Of a stretch of DNA of 64,000 nucleotides, positions 53,113-61,968 are shown piece by piece. How positions within the stretch are numbered: the stretch's first letter is position 1; every line of letters begins with the position of its first letter. Origin of the DNA: Vibrio ostreicida (GTDB taxonomy: Bacteria; Pseudomonadota; Gammaproteobacteria; Enterobacterales; Vibrionaceae); contig NZ_JABEYA020000019.1 of NCBI RefSeq assembly GCF_013074385.2, forward strand, positions 44,432 through 108,431. Reading direction: 5' to 3'. The notes under the pieces were generated by a model, which did not search any database, was not told where the DNA came from, and saw only the letters and a program-made list of their open reading frames with translations. A program made the translations under genes and the position numbers.

Positions 53113-54909
53113 ATGCTCAAGACTACAGAACAACGCTTGGCAGCCATTCGACATTGGATGGCTCAATACGACATTGATGGCTTACTCATCCCGCACGAAG
53201 ACGAGTTCCTCGGGGAATATGTACCTGCACATAACGAGCGCCTGCATTGGCTGACAGGTTTTACTGGCTCAGCCGGTGCTGCTGTGATCACTCAAGACAA
53301 GGCAGCGATGTTTGTCGATGGTCGCTACACCGTTCAGGTGACCAAAGAAGTACCAGCCGAGCTATTCGAGTATCGTCACTTAATCGAAGAACCCGCTTTG
53401 GAGTGGTTGAAAGGTCAGCTTTCTCAAGGCGGGACAATGGCAATAGATCCAAGAATGCACAATTCCGCTTGGCTATCGATGGCACAGTCAAAGCTTGCGG
53501 GCTCACTGGAACTAAAAATACTGGCGACTCACCCTATCGACGAGCTTTGGTATGACCGGCCTACTCCGGTCATGTCAGACGTACGTCTGATGACGACAGA
53601 AGCCGTCGGTCAATCTTGTGAATCTAAACGTAAAGAGATTGGCCCGTTAGTCGCACAATCAGGCGCTGATAGCGCAGTGATCACTGCTTTGGATTCAGTC
53701 TGCTGGCTACTCAACATTCGCGGTTTAGATGTATCCCGTCTTCCTGTATTGCTGTCTCATGTCATTCTCCATTCCGATTCCACTTTGGAGTATTTTTTCG
53801 ATTCTACTCGCCTTCCCGAAGATTTTGAACAACACGTTGGTGAAGGCGTGAGTGTCCATCACCCAGAAACACTGCAAGCGCGCCTCGAGGCTTTGTCGGG
53901 CAAAAATGTCTTAGTGGACCCAGCGACAAGCAACGCATGGTTCACATTAGTTCTACAAAACAGCGGCGCCAATATTGTTAACGCTGCCGATCCTTGTCTT
54001 ATGCCGAAGGCGGCAAAGAACACCACTGAGATTGCAGGCATGAAAGCCTGCCATATCCGAGATGGTGTAGCAATGACCAAATTCTTATGCTGGTTGGACG
54101 CAGAGGTTGTCGCGGGCAATTTGCATGATGAGGCGACGCTTTCAGATAAATTAGAAGCTTTCCGCAAGCAAGATCCGACTCTAATGGATTTGAGTTTTGA
54201 CACAATTTCCGCTGCGGGCGGCAATGCTGCCATGTGCCATTACAACCACGAAAACCAGCCTACACCAGGTCAGCTTGAGCTCAATACTCTTTACTTGGTT
54301 GACTCAGGTGGCCAGTACTTGGATGGTACAACAGACATTACGCGAACTATTGCGATTGGTCAGCCAAGTGACGAAATGATTAAGCAGTTTACATTGGTAT
54401 TGAAAGGCCATATTGGTGTTGCTCGTGCTCGTTTCCCGAAAGGGACACGCGGTTATCAAATTGATACATTAGCGCGCCAGCATTTGTGGGCAGAGGGCTT
54501 TGATTATGATCACGGTACTGGCCATGGTGTTGGGCATTTCCTAAATGTTCATGAGGGGCCTGCCAGCATATCCAAACGACAAATTGACGTACCATTAGTT
54601 AAGGGTATGGTGTTGTCCAATGAGCCTGGCTACTACCAAGCCGATGCATTCGGTATTCGCATCGAAAACTTAGAGTTGGTCGTCGAGAAAGAAACCAACG
54701 GTGACTTCTCGGTACTTTCATTTGAATCACTGACACGTTGTCCTATCGATAAACGAAATATCAGTGTAGAAAGACTCACTGCGACCGAGCTGACTTGGCT
54801 GAATGACTATCACCAAAAAGTTTGGAGTGATATTAGCCCATTGGTTGAAGGTGAGGTAAAACAATGGTTAGAAGACGCCACAGCCCCTCTCTATCGACAT
54901 CAATCATAG
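53113..54909 (+). CDS. M24B-family aminopeptidase P-type Xaa-Pro peptidase
   Basis: 598 aa, the three-domain long form with two N-terminal creatinase-like domains (about 1-290) and a C-terminal pita-bread domain. Metal ligands are visible: DSGGQYLDGTTDITRTI gives two Asp, HGTGHGVGHFLNVHEGP gives a His, SNEPGYY a Glu, and RIENL a Glu. It removes N-terminal residues before proline. Its length is that of eukaryote-type X-prolyl aminopeptidase 1 and differs from E. coli PepP (441 aa). Confidence 0.9.
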   Translation: MLKTTEQRLAAIRHWMAQYDIDGLLIPHEDEFLGEYVPAHNERLHWLTGFTGSAGAAVITQDKAAMFVDGRYTVQVTKEVPAELFEYRHLIEEPALEWLKGQLSQGGTMAIDPRMHNSAWLSMAQSKLAGSLELKILATHPIDELWYDRPTPVMSDVRLMTTEAVGQSCESKRKEIGPLVAQSGADSAVITALDSVCWLLNIRGLDVSRLPVLLSHVILHSDSTLEYFFDSTRLPEDFEQHVGEGVSVHHPETLQARLEALSGKNVLVDPATSNAWFTLVLQNSGANIVNAADPCLMPKAAKNTTEIAGMKACHIRDGVAMTKFLCWLDAEVVAGNLHDEATLSDKLEAFRKQDPTLMDLSFDTISAAGGNAAMCHYNHENQPTPGQLELNTLYLVDSGGQYLDGTTDITRTIAIGQPSDEMIKQFTLVLKGHIGVARARFPKGTRGYQIDTLARQHLWAEGFDYDHGTGHGVGHFLNVHEGPASISKRQIDVPLVKGMVLSNEPGYYQADAFGIRIENLELVVEKETNGDFSVLSFESLTRCPIDKRNISVERLTATELTWLNDYHQKVWSDISPLVEGEVKQWLEDATAPLYRHQS

Positions 54910-54952
54910 ATTAATCAACGCTTTACTCATGCCACGAATAAATAGGCTCATG

Positions 54953-54978
54953 AAAAAGCCCTAAAAATAAGGGCTTTT
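54953..54978. terminator. Bidirectional terminator between peptidase and thiH
   Basis: AAAAGCCCT-AAAAAT-AGGGCTTTT stem with A-run/T-run flanks, between converging genes. It would end the thiamin operon leftward. Confidence 0.85.
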
Positions 54979-55005
54979 ATTCATGAATCCTAAGTCTGTC
55001 AATCG

Positions 55006-55021
55006 TGTTTCACGTGAAACA
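55006..55021. other. parS: parS centromere site (perfect)
   Basis: TGTTTCACGTGAAACA, the full 16-bp palindrome bound by chromosomal ParB (Spo0J). It lies between the terminator and the thiH stop codon. ParB loading here would help segregate the origin region. Confidence 0.93.
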
Positions 55022-55039
55022 CTTCATTCACACCTTGAG

Positions 55040-56152
55040 TCAACCAGAATAGACTGAGTGCCAGTCTCGCCACATTGGGTCAAGACCTTGAGCTCGAATC
55101 ATCGATTCTACCGAAGCCGCACTCCTATCATCACTGATCTCAAACTGTTCTAGCTCCCTGCTGTTCTTTGCGTATCCACCAGGTTGCGTTTTTGAGGCAG
55201 CGGACATCGATGTGACTCCCAGAGGTAGCACATTGTCTCTAAAACTTGCAGACTCACGAGTAGATAGCGAAAGATCAACTTCTGAATTCACTAGACGATA
55301 TGCACAAATCAATTGTACTAAATCTCTATCAGTCATCACTGACTTTGGTTGCAGCTTGCCTTGGCAGGGTCTCAAGCGGGGAAATGAAATCGAATAACGT
55401 GTTTTCCAGTATGTTCGCTCCAGATACGCAAGGTGAGATGCCACATAAAAACAGTCCGTTCGCCAATCGTCCAAACCAATCAAAGCACCCAAGCCTATTT
55501 TATCGACACCGGCCTTTGCTAATCGATCTGGAGTTTCTAAACGATAAAAGAAATCCTTTTTCTTGCCACGCAAATGATGCTCTGCATAAGTCGATGGGTG
55601 GTAAGTTTCCTGATAAACCATTACAGCATCTAAACCTAGCCTTTTTAACTCCGCATAGTTTTCCTGATCTAATGGCTGAACTTCCATCGCAACGTAACTA
55701 AATTTTCGCTTAATAAGGGGTAACACTTCTCGGAAGTAAGCCATTCCAACTTTAGTTTCATGCTCGCCTGTCACCAGCAAAACGCTGTCAAATTTCATCC
55801 GTTTAATGGCATTGACTTCGGCCTCAAGTTCAACCGTGTTTAACGTCTTGCGCTTTATCTTATTTTCCATGGAAAAACCACAATAGGAGCATACGTTAGC
55901 GCATAGATTCGACAAGTACAGCGGAATGTAGAGGGAGACGGTGCTGCCAAACCGTTGCCGAGTTAACGAATACGACATCTGAGCCATTTGCTCCAAAAAT
56001 GGCTTCGCCGCCGGAGAGATAAGGGCTTTAAAATCATCGAGATCTCTCACCGATTTGGAGAGGGCCCGTTGAACATCATCGGTATTTTTGCTGTAAATAG
56101 ACATACCAACATCATCCCAATTCATTTCACGATAAGTGTCAACGAAACTCAT
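55040..56152 (-). CDS. thiH: 2-iminoacetate synthase ThiH
   Basis: Radical SAM tyrosine lyase, 370 aa, making dehydroglycine for the thiazole ring (the anaerobe-type route in place of ThiO). The cluster motif is CANVCSYCGFSMENKIKR. SFPRLRPCQG and the C-terminal FEISDDRSAASVESMI are family stretches. Its start overlaps the thiG stop region by four bases. Confidence 0.94.
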   Translation of the reverse strand: MSFVDTYREMNWDDVGMSIYSKNTDDVQRALSKSVRDLDDFKALISPAAKPFLEQMAQMSYSLTRQRFGSTVSLYIPLYLSNLCANVCSYCGFSMENKIKRKTLNTVELEAEVNAIKRMKFDSVLLVTGEHETKVGMAYFREVLPLIKRKFSYVAMEVQPLDQENYAELKRLGLDAVMVYQETYHPSTYAEHHLRGKKKDFFYRLETPDRLAKAGVDKIGLGALIGLDDWRTDCFYVASHLAYLERTYWKTRYSISFPRLRPCQGKLQPKSVMTDRDLVQLICAYRLVNSEVDLSLSTRESASFRDNVLPLGVTSMSAASKTQPGGYAKNSRELEQFEISDDRSAASVESMIRAQGLDPMWRDWHSVYSG

Positions 56153-56925
56153 ACACTCCCCTTATCATCGAGAAATGAGGTCAGCGGACTGGTTGATATC
56201 GCATGAGGCACTTGGCCCGCCAGCCCAGCTTGATAGGCCAATCTACCTGACTCAACCGCCAATTTAAAAGCGCGAGCCATCGAGATAGGGTCAGTCGAGG
56301 CAGCAATAGCAGTGTTCACCAACACCGCATCCGCTCCAATTTCCATTGCCAAGGCCGCATGTGATGGTGCACCGATACCCGCATCGATAACAACAGGAAT
56401 ATTCGCCTGAGCAATAATAATTTTCAAAAAATCGATAGAAACGAGCCCTTTATTTGAACCAATGGGAGAGCCTAGTGGCATCACCGCTGCACACCCCACT
56501 TCTTCAAGCCTCTTACACAAGACAGGATCAGCATGGCAATAAGGCAGCACCACAAAGCCTTCATATACCAATTGCTCGGCCGCCTTTAGTGTTTCGATCG
56601 GATCAGGCATCAGGTATTTGGGATCGGGATGTATTTCCAATTTTACCCAATTGGTTTCCAGTGCTTCTCGAGCCAAGTTGGCGGCATATATTGCATCACG
56701 AGCATTCTTGGCCCCAGAGGTATTAGGTAAAAGATTCACACCTAGGTCAACGATGGGTTGAAGCATATCATCGCCTTGGGCGCCTAGATCCACTCGCTTT
56801 AAGGCCATAGTCGCAAGTTGAGAGCCCGAGACCTCAATGGCTTGAGCCATTTGCTGATTGTTCGAAAACTTCCCCGTCCCAGTAAATAAACGAGAATCAA
56901 ACACTTTATCTGCTATTTTCAGCAT
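56149..56925 (-). CDS. thiG: Thiazole synthase ThiG
   Basis: 258 aa TIM barrel that condenses 1-deoxyxylulose 5-phosphate, dehydroglycine and ThiS thiocarboxylate. It has SRLFTGTGKFSNNQQMAQAI, NTSGAKNARDAIYAANLARE and VVIDAGIGAPSHAALAMEIG typical of ThiG. It follows thiS by two bases. Confidence 0.95.
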   Translation of the reverse strand: MLKIADKVFDSRLFTGTGKFSNNQQMAQAIEVSGSQLATMALKRVDLGAQGDDMLQPIVDLGVNLLPNTSGAKNARDAIYAANLAREALETNWVKLEIHPDPKYLMPDPIETLKAAEQLVYEGFVVLPYCHADPVLCKRLEEVGCAAVMPLGSPIGSNKGLVSIDFLKIIIAQANIPVVIDAGIGAPSHAALAMEIGADAVLVNTAIAASTDPISMARAFKLAVESGRLAYQAGLAGQVPHAISTSPLTSFLDDKGSV

Positions 56926-56927
56926 GT

Positions 56928-57137
56928 TTAGCCCCCTGCAATCGCTTTGAATATAGAAATCGAATCGCCATCTGTCACATTAGTCTCTGTCCAAACGACA
57001 CGAGGGACGACCACACCATTGACCGCTATAGCACAACCCAACAATGGCATACCCAATGACGCCATAATATCGGCCAGAGTTCTGGCGTGTTCAAAGAACG
57101 CTTTCTGGCCATTAATCTCTACTTGTATGTTACGCAT
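56928..57137 (-). CDS. thiS: Sulfur-carrier protein ThiS
   Basis: 69 aa ubiquitin-like protein ending in the required GG (FKAIAGG). The C-terminal glycine is adenylated by ThiF and turned into a thiocarboxylate. It directly adjoins thiF with no gap. Confidence 0.93.
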   Translation of the reverse strand: MRNIQVEINGQKAFFEHARTLADIMASLGMPLLGCAIAVNGVVVPRVVWTETNVTDGDSISIFKAIAGG

Positions 57138-57929
57138 CTATTTATTTCCTCCGCTTAACTTACTGGCGTTATTAGGTGGGTTATCCGAGCATACGGTACA
57201 CGTAGGATCACTTGCCATCATCAAGCTCTGCCAGTCTAGGGTCGATCCATCAAATATTTTCAGCTGATGACTCGGAGAGGGGAAACGCCCCATCGCCAGT
57301 TTCTGAATAGCAGCAATGGCTTGCATGTTGCCCATGGCTCCTACCACTGGGCCAACAACCCCTATTGAGGCACAGGATATGGTGTCTTCGACCTCATCGA
57401 AGGGATATAAACATCGATAACAACCTGATTGATGAGGGAAGTCGAAGACCATCAGCTGCCCTCGCCATCCAGCAGCAGCAGCCGAGACCAGTGGTGTTGA
57501 CTGCTTATAGCAAGCCAAGTTGACGGACTGCCGAGTGGGTAAATTGTCACTGCAATCTAAAACAATATCCGCCAATGCTACTTCCAAATTGAGTTGGGAT
57601 TCACCCAGTCGATAAGAGATCTTCCGGATAGAGCAATCACGATTGAGGTCCTCCAATTGTTCACTCATCGCCGCGACCTTACCTTTACCAACGTCGCGTT
57701 CTCGATAGATCACTTGTCGGTGAAGGTTGCTCAATTCGACCTGATCGTCATCGACAATCACCAACTTCCCGACGCCAGAAGCAGCCAAATATAAGGACGC
57801 TGCACTTCCAAGACCTCCGCAGCCAATAATAAGAACATGACTCGAGCCCAGTGCGATTTGGCCGGATTCACCGATATCTGGAACACTGATTTGCCTCTGA
57901 TAACGTAAAAATGATTCGTCACTAATCAT
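57138..57929 (-). CDS. thiF: ThiS adenylyltransferase ThiF
   Basis: 263 aa E1-like enzyme. The nucleotide motif is VLIIGCGGLGSAASLYLA; the zinc site is made by CYRC and CTVC pairs. The ATG at 57929 overlaps the thiE stop codon and has GGGAGG ten bases upstream; a longer in-frame start at 57980 lies inside thiE and is rejected. Confidence 0.93.
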   Translation of the reverse strand: MISDESFLRYQRQISVPDIGESGQIALGSSHVLIIGCGGLGSAASLYLAASGVGKLVIVDDDQVELSNLHRQVIYRERDVGKGKVAAMSEQLEDLNRDCSIRKISYRLGESQLNLEVALADIVLDCSDNLPTRQSVNLACYKQSTPLVSAAAAGWRGQLMVFDFPHQSGCYRCLYPFDEVEDTISCASIGVVGPVVGAMGNMQAIAAIQKLAMGRFPSPSHQLKIFDGSTLDWQSLMMASDPTCTVCSDNPPNNASKLSGGNK

Positions 57930-59184
57930 GAAAACTGCAACCTCCCATATGGGTGATCGGTGAGGAGGGTGGTTTATCAACGACTGTCTGTTTTAGTTTT
58001 TCCACAGAATCATTCAGACACACAGAGTGACTGATTGCACCGACGACAGCGAGACCTGAAACACCGCAACGCCAAACTTGAGGTGCATTACCAGCGTCAA
58101 TGCCACCTATTGCCACCGAGGGACAGCCTAAGTCCCTCTGAGGCTTTGTAACGGTATTGATCAGCTGTTGGTATAGCGAGAGTTTCACCAAACCCTGAGG
58201 CTTGCATGGTACGTGTTTGGTCGTCGTTGAAAAAATCGGTCCCAGAGCGATATAACTAGGAAAATATTGCAACGCCCTGAGAAGCTCATAATAACCATGA
58301 GTGGACAACCCCAGTTTAATATCGGCCTGCTCTATCGCTTGGAGGTTCGCACTGCATAAGTCTTCCTGACCGAGATGGACACCATCTGCACCATATTGAA
58401 TGGCAAGCTGCCAGTGGTCATTGATGAAAATCTGGGCATCATACTGCCGACCAAGCTCAATAGCCTGAGAGATTTGTGTTTCCAGAGTCGTTTGTTCCAA
58501 GCTCTTTAGTCTTAGTTGAATGGTACGAATACCCAATTCCAACAGTCGCTCTATCAAATCAATATTGTTGACTATCGGGTAGAGACCAATATGGTCTGAA
58601 CTCAATCTTGGAAAAACAATATTTATGCTCTTTTCACAACGACTAGCGGAATCTATGGACAAGAAGTTGTCCAAGATTGGCGTAGGAAAGGAACAAAAAT
58701 CAGTGGGCCATGTTTCACGTGGAACACTACACCCCGCTCTTGCCAAAACTAAACCGTCATCTATTGAAAAATCCAGAGAGAGCGTCGTTAATAACCACGC
58801 CATATGACAAGATGGATCAAAATTTTCTGCCTTCTTGTCACAGACACGAATTGCACGGACGGATTCACCTTGGCACCAAGTATCAATGTGGTGACCTCTG
58901 TCGTCCAGTCCGACAAAAACGGAACCACCATCAACGCGAAGCGAGCGTGTAGCGGTAAGGACATTGAGACGAGGTAGGTAATCAATCACAATATCGGCAT
59001 CGGACGAAAATGACCGCTCTGAAATAGTCAATCGGTCTTGATTGTTGACCAAGCAAAAACAAGGTGTTGGGCTTACACCCAACTCGATATCATTAATCGT
59101 AAAACCCTGTCGTTCAGCAATTAATAAACATCGCTGTACCAAAGCCGTCAGCTCGATTGACTGCGCTGGGATTAAAATCTTCAC
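57922..59184 (-). CDS. thiE: Thiamine-phosphate synthase with N-terminal extension
   Basis: 420 aa, twice the usual ThiE. The C-terminal half (from about residue 200, HIGLYPIVNNIDLIERLLEL) is a full ThiE: IQLRLKSLEQ, FINDHWQLAIQYGADGVHLG and GPIFSTTTKHVP hold the pyrophosphate/thiazole-binding residues. The first 200 residues resemble no complete enzyme, but part of it (MAWLLTTLSLDFSIDDGLVL) has the flavour of a ThiD/ribokinase C-terminal segment. No thiD gene is in the operon. A parS-like site lies in the middle of the gene. Confidence 0.9.
   Translation of the reverse strand: MKILIPAQSIELTALVQRCLLIAERQGFTINDIELGVSPTPCFCLVNNQDRLTISERSFSSDADIVIDYLPRLNVLTATRSLRVDGGSVFVGLDDRGHHIDTWCQGESVRAIRVCDKKAENFDPSCHMAWLLTTLSLDFSIDDGLVLARAGCSVPRETWPTDFCSFPTPILDNFLSIDSASRCEKSINIVFPRLSSDHIGLYPIVNNIDLIERLLELGIRTIQLRLKSLEQTTLETQISQAIELGRQYDAQIFINDHWQLAIQYGADGVHLGQEDLCSANLQAIEQADIKLGLSTHGYYELLRALQYFPSYIALGPIFSTTTKHVPCKPQGLVKLSLYQQLINTVTKPQRDLGCPSVAIGGIDAGNAPQVWRCGVSGLAVVGAISHSVCLNDSVEKLKQTVVDKPPSSPITHMGGCSFHD
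58711..58726. other. parS-like site (one mismatch)
   Basis: TGTTTCACGTGGAACA matches 15 of 16 bases of parS. It lies within the thiE coding region, 3.7 kb from the perfect site, and may explain the VSRETW-type codon choice there. Confidence 0.8.
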
Positions 59185-59187
59185 CCA

Positions 59188-61137
59188 TCAATCCTCCAAT
59201 TGAGCCTCTTGCAACGAGGTTGCAGGATGATAGAGCTCTGAGCCACTCTCTCTAAACTCTCGAGATTTTTGACGCATACCTTCTAAAGGGTTATCCAACA
59301 TCTTTATTTCGATCGCCTGATCGGCGGCCACTTGCTGATAATCTTTCGCGTACTCTCGAACCTCTTGAGAAATTTTCATTGAACAGAACTTGGGACCGCA
59401 CATTGAACAGAAATGCGCTACTTTACCCGACTCCTGTGGCAACGTCTCATCATGGTAAGCACGCGCAGTATCGGGGTCGAGCGCCAAGTTGAATTGGTCT
59501 TCCCAGCGGAATTCAAAACGCGCTTTTGATAAAGCGTTGTCGCGGATCTGTGCACCAGGATGGCCTTTTGCTAAATCAGCAGCATGGGCGGCTAACTTAT
59601 AGGTAATCAGGCCGGTCTTAACATCGTCCTTGTTAGGCAGCCCCAAGTGTTCTTTAGGCGTTACGTAACATAACATTGCGCACCCATACCACCCTATCAG
59701 TGCAGCCCCGATGCCCGAGGTAATATGATCATAACCTGGAGCAATATCGGTTGTTAGAGGCCCCAATGTATAAAAAGGAGCTTCATGACAATGCTCAAGC
59801 TGCTCATCCATATTCTCCTTAATCATATGCATTGGAATGTGACCGGGCCCTTCAATAATCACCTGCACGTCATATTCCCAAGCGATCTTAGTCAGTTCAC
59901 CCAGTGTCCTCAACTCTGAAAATTGCGCTTCGTCGTTAGCGTCCGCAATCGATCCAGGGCGTAATCCATCACCAAGAGACAGCGCAACATCGTATTTGGC
60001 ACAAATTTCACAGATTTCACGGAAGTGTGTAAACAAAAAACTTTCTTGGTGATGAGCCAAACACCATTTGGCAATAATGGAGCCTCCCCGAGAAACAATA
60101 CCTGTTACGCGTTTTGCCGTCATAGGAACATAACGTAGCAGTACGCCCGCATGAATCGTAAAGTAATCAACACCTTGCTCAGCTTGTTCAATCAAAGTAT
60201 CACGCATCACTTGCCAATTAAGATTTTCTGCAACGCCATTCACTTTTTCTAATGCTTGATACATGGGCACCGTTCCTATCGGAACAGGACTATTGCGCAG
60301 AATCCATTCACGAGTCTCATGAATGTTCCTCCCGGTAGAAAGGTCCATTACCGTATCGCCCCCCCAACGGGTTGCCCAAACGAGCTTCTCCACTTCTTCT
60401 TCTATCGATGACGTAACCGATGAGTTACCTATATTGGCATTCACTTTAACCAAAAAGTTTCGGCCAATGATCATAGGCTCTGATTCAGGGTGATTAATAT
60501 TTGAGGGGATAATCGCACGACCTTGCGCGACTTCCTGACGAACAAATTCGGGAGTGATTTCACTAGGTAAATTCGCGCCAAAGTTGTTTCCGGGATGCTG
60601 TTGATTCAATTGTTCATCTGTAAACGTATGTCTACCCATGTTTTCTCGAATCGCAATATATTCCATCTCGGGTGTGATGATCCCTGCTCGCGCATAATGC
60701 AACTGAGTCACGCATTGCCCAGCTTTAGCGCGACGAATACGTGGAAGGTTTCCGTAACGTAGCTCGTCGAGTGTTTCATCTCCTAAACGCTCTTTAGTGA
60801 ACTCTGAGCTGACCTCATCAAGTAAATCGGTATCATTGCGTTCTTCAATCCACAGCTCTCGAAGCTTTGGCAAGCCCATATGCAGGTCTATTGCTGCCTC
60901 AGGGTCGGTATATACACCGGACGTGTCATAAACGAGAACCGGTTCATTGGGTTCAAACACAGGGTCATCTTTTGTGCCACCAACTAAACTCGCGGCCAAC
61001 GAAATTTCCCGAGCAGGGACGAGAAGGTCTGGTCGAGATCCTTCAATGTAGATCTTTGTAGAATTTGGATAGGGTTGTACTGAAAGAGACTCAATAAAGT
61101 GTTTGGCTTCAAGTCTCGCTTGCTTGCGACTCGACAT
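59188..61137 (-). CDS. thiC: Phosphomethylpyrimidine synthase ThiC
   Basis: 649 aa radical SAM enzyme converting aminoimidazole ribotide to HMP phosphate. Unlike most, its cluster motif is at the C-terminus: CSMCGPKFC. Family stretches include MGRHTFTDEQLNQQHPGN and EGPGHIPMHMI. First gene of thiCEFSGH, three bases before thiE, and preceded by a TPP riboswitch. Confidence 0.96.
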   Translation of the reverse strand: MSSRKQARLEAKHFIESLSVQPYPNSTKIYIEGSRPDLLVPAREISLAASLVGGTKDDPVFEPNEPVLVYDTSGVYTDPEAAIDLHMGLPKLRELWIEERNDTDLLDEVSSEFTKERLGDETLDELRYGNLPRIRRAKAGQCVTQLHYARAGIITPEMEYIAIRENMGRHTFTDEQLNQQHPGNNFGANLPSEITPEFVRQEVAQGRAIIPSNINHPESEPMIIGRNFLVKVNANIGNSSVTSSIEEEVEKLVWATRWGGDTVMDLSTGRNIHETREWILRNSPVPIGTVPMYQALEKVNGVAENLNWQVMRDTLIEQAEQGVDYFTIHAGVLLRYVPMTAKRVTGIVSRGGSIIAKWCLAHHQESFLFTHFREICEICAKYDVALSLGDGLRPGSIADANDEAQFSELRTLGELTKIAWEYDVQVIIEGPGHIPMHMIKENMDEQLEHCHEAPFYTLGPLTTDIAPGYDHITSGIGAALIGWYGCAMLCYVTPKEHLGLPNKDDVKTGLITYKLAAHAADLAKGHPGAQIRDNALSKARFEFRWEDQFNLALDPDTARAYHDETLPQESGKVAHFCSMCGPKFCSMKISQEVREYAKDYQQVAADQAIEIKMLDNPLEGMRQKSREFRESGSELYHPATSLQEAQLED

Positions 61138-61317
61138 AGCATTTTTCCTTGCTTGTTATTTTAAATAAACAGAATTTGGATAAAAATGCTTGGCGGATAG
61201 ATGTGACAAGAGCAGTCAAAGCGACCATTATTCCCTACGAATACGTTCCAGAGGGCAAATACAATGGTGTTTGACTATTTGATAGATCGCCAGATAGATT
61301 TATGGCGTCGATATCTC

Positions 61318-61401
61318 TCTTGTTCCCTTCGCAGGTATTAGCCTGATCAGGTTCAACGGATCCCGAATTAACGGTCTCAGCCTTATGGCTCTCCGACAAG
61401 T
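61318..61401 (-). promoter_or_regulatory. TPP riboswitch (THI element) of the thiamin operon
   Basis: Leftward the RNA reads CTTGTCGGAGAGCC, GGCTGAGACC, GGATCCGTTGAACCTGATCA and GGCTAATACCTGCGAAGGGA, which are the standard THI-box blocks in order. The leader to the thiC ATG is about 180 nt with no obvious terminator stem, so translational control is at least as likely as attenuation. Confidence 0.95.
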
Positions 61402-61407
61402 TTTACG

Positions 61408-61436
61408 AGTATATAAAAACAGCTTGGTTAAACCAA
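61408..61436 (-). promoter_or_regulatory. Candidate thiC promoter
   Basis: Leftward TATACT -10 (61408-61413), a 17-bp spacer and a weak -35 TTGGTT (61431-61436). It puts the start just at the first riboswitch bases. The -35 lies within the crcB terminator stem. Confidence 0.45.
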
Positions 61437-61439
61437 GCC
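61413..61439 (-). terminator. crcB terminator
   Basis: GCTTGGTT-T-AACCAAGC stem followed by TGTTTTTAT leftward, 36 bases after the crcB stop. Confidence 0.7.
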
Positions 61440-61474
61440 GAATTGACCAAAATTGATGCGGCTCAGCAAATTTA

Positions 61475-61858
61475 TTAGCCCTTTATCAGTAATTGAAACC
61501 CTAGCCATGCCGCTGAAATACTAAGCACCACATTGAGTAGAACATTAAGGCCCATTTTTAAAAAGGCCCCTTGTTGCATGAGAAGAACGTTGTCCATTGA
61601 AAAGGTAGAGAATGTGGTCAAAGCACCGAGGAAACCAAGCCCAAGCACTTGACGCCATGGCTCTGTTGCTATCAGTTCATTCTCGAAAGCCGCAATCAAC
61701 AGTCCCATGATAAACGAGCCCATCACATTGACAGTCAGGGTGCCATAAGGAAAACCTCGACCCAATAAAGCAGCACACAGTTCCGAGATTAAATAGCGCG
61801 AACAGGCACCAAAGGCCCCACCTAAAGCAATAAAACTAAGAATAGACAAATGGCCCAT
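61475..61858 (-). CDS. crcB: Fluoride ion channel CrcB/Fluc
   Basis: 127 aa with four spans. GGAFGACSRYLISE in span 1, GTLTVNVMGSFIMGLL in span 2 and GFLGALTTFSTFSMDN in span 3 carry the conserved N, G and FSTFS pore residues. It forms a dual-topology dimer exporting fluoride. No fluoride riboswitch was recognised upstream. Confidence 0.93.
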   Translation of the reverse strand: MGHLSILSFIALGGAFGACSRYLISELCAALLGRGFPYGTLTVNVMGSFIMGLLIAAFENELIATEPWRQVLGLGFLGALTTFSTFSMDNVLLMQQGAFLKMGLNVLLNVVLSISAAWLGFQLLIKG

Positions 61859-61968
61859 GATGCCTCCGATTAGAATTTTGTTGTATTGAATCTAAAAATC
61901 ATGATTCCATCGCCAAAATAACAACAACTAAGGTAGAGTTAAAACAGATATTTAAAAAGTTACAGGAG

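Noticed and set aside
61138..61317. Intrinsic terminator in the thiC leader
   Set aside because: No stem followed by a T-run was found between the riboswitch and the start codon.
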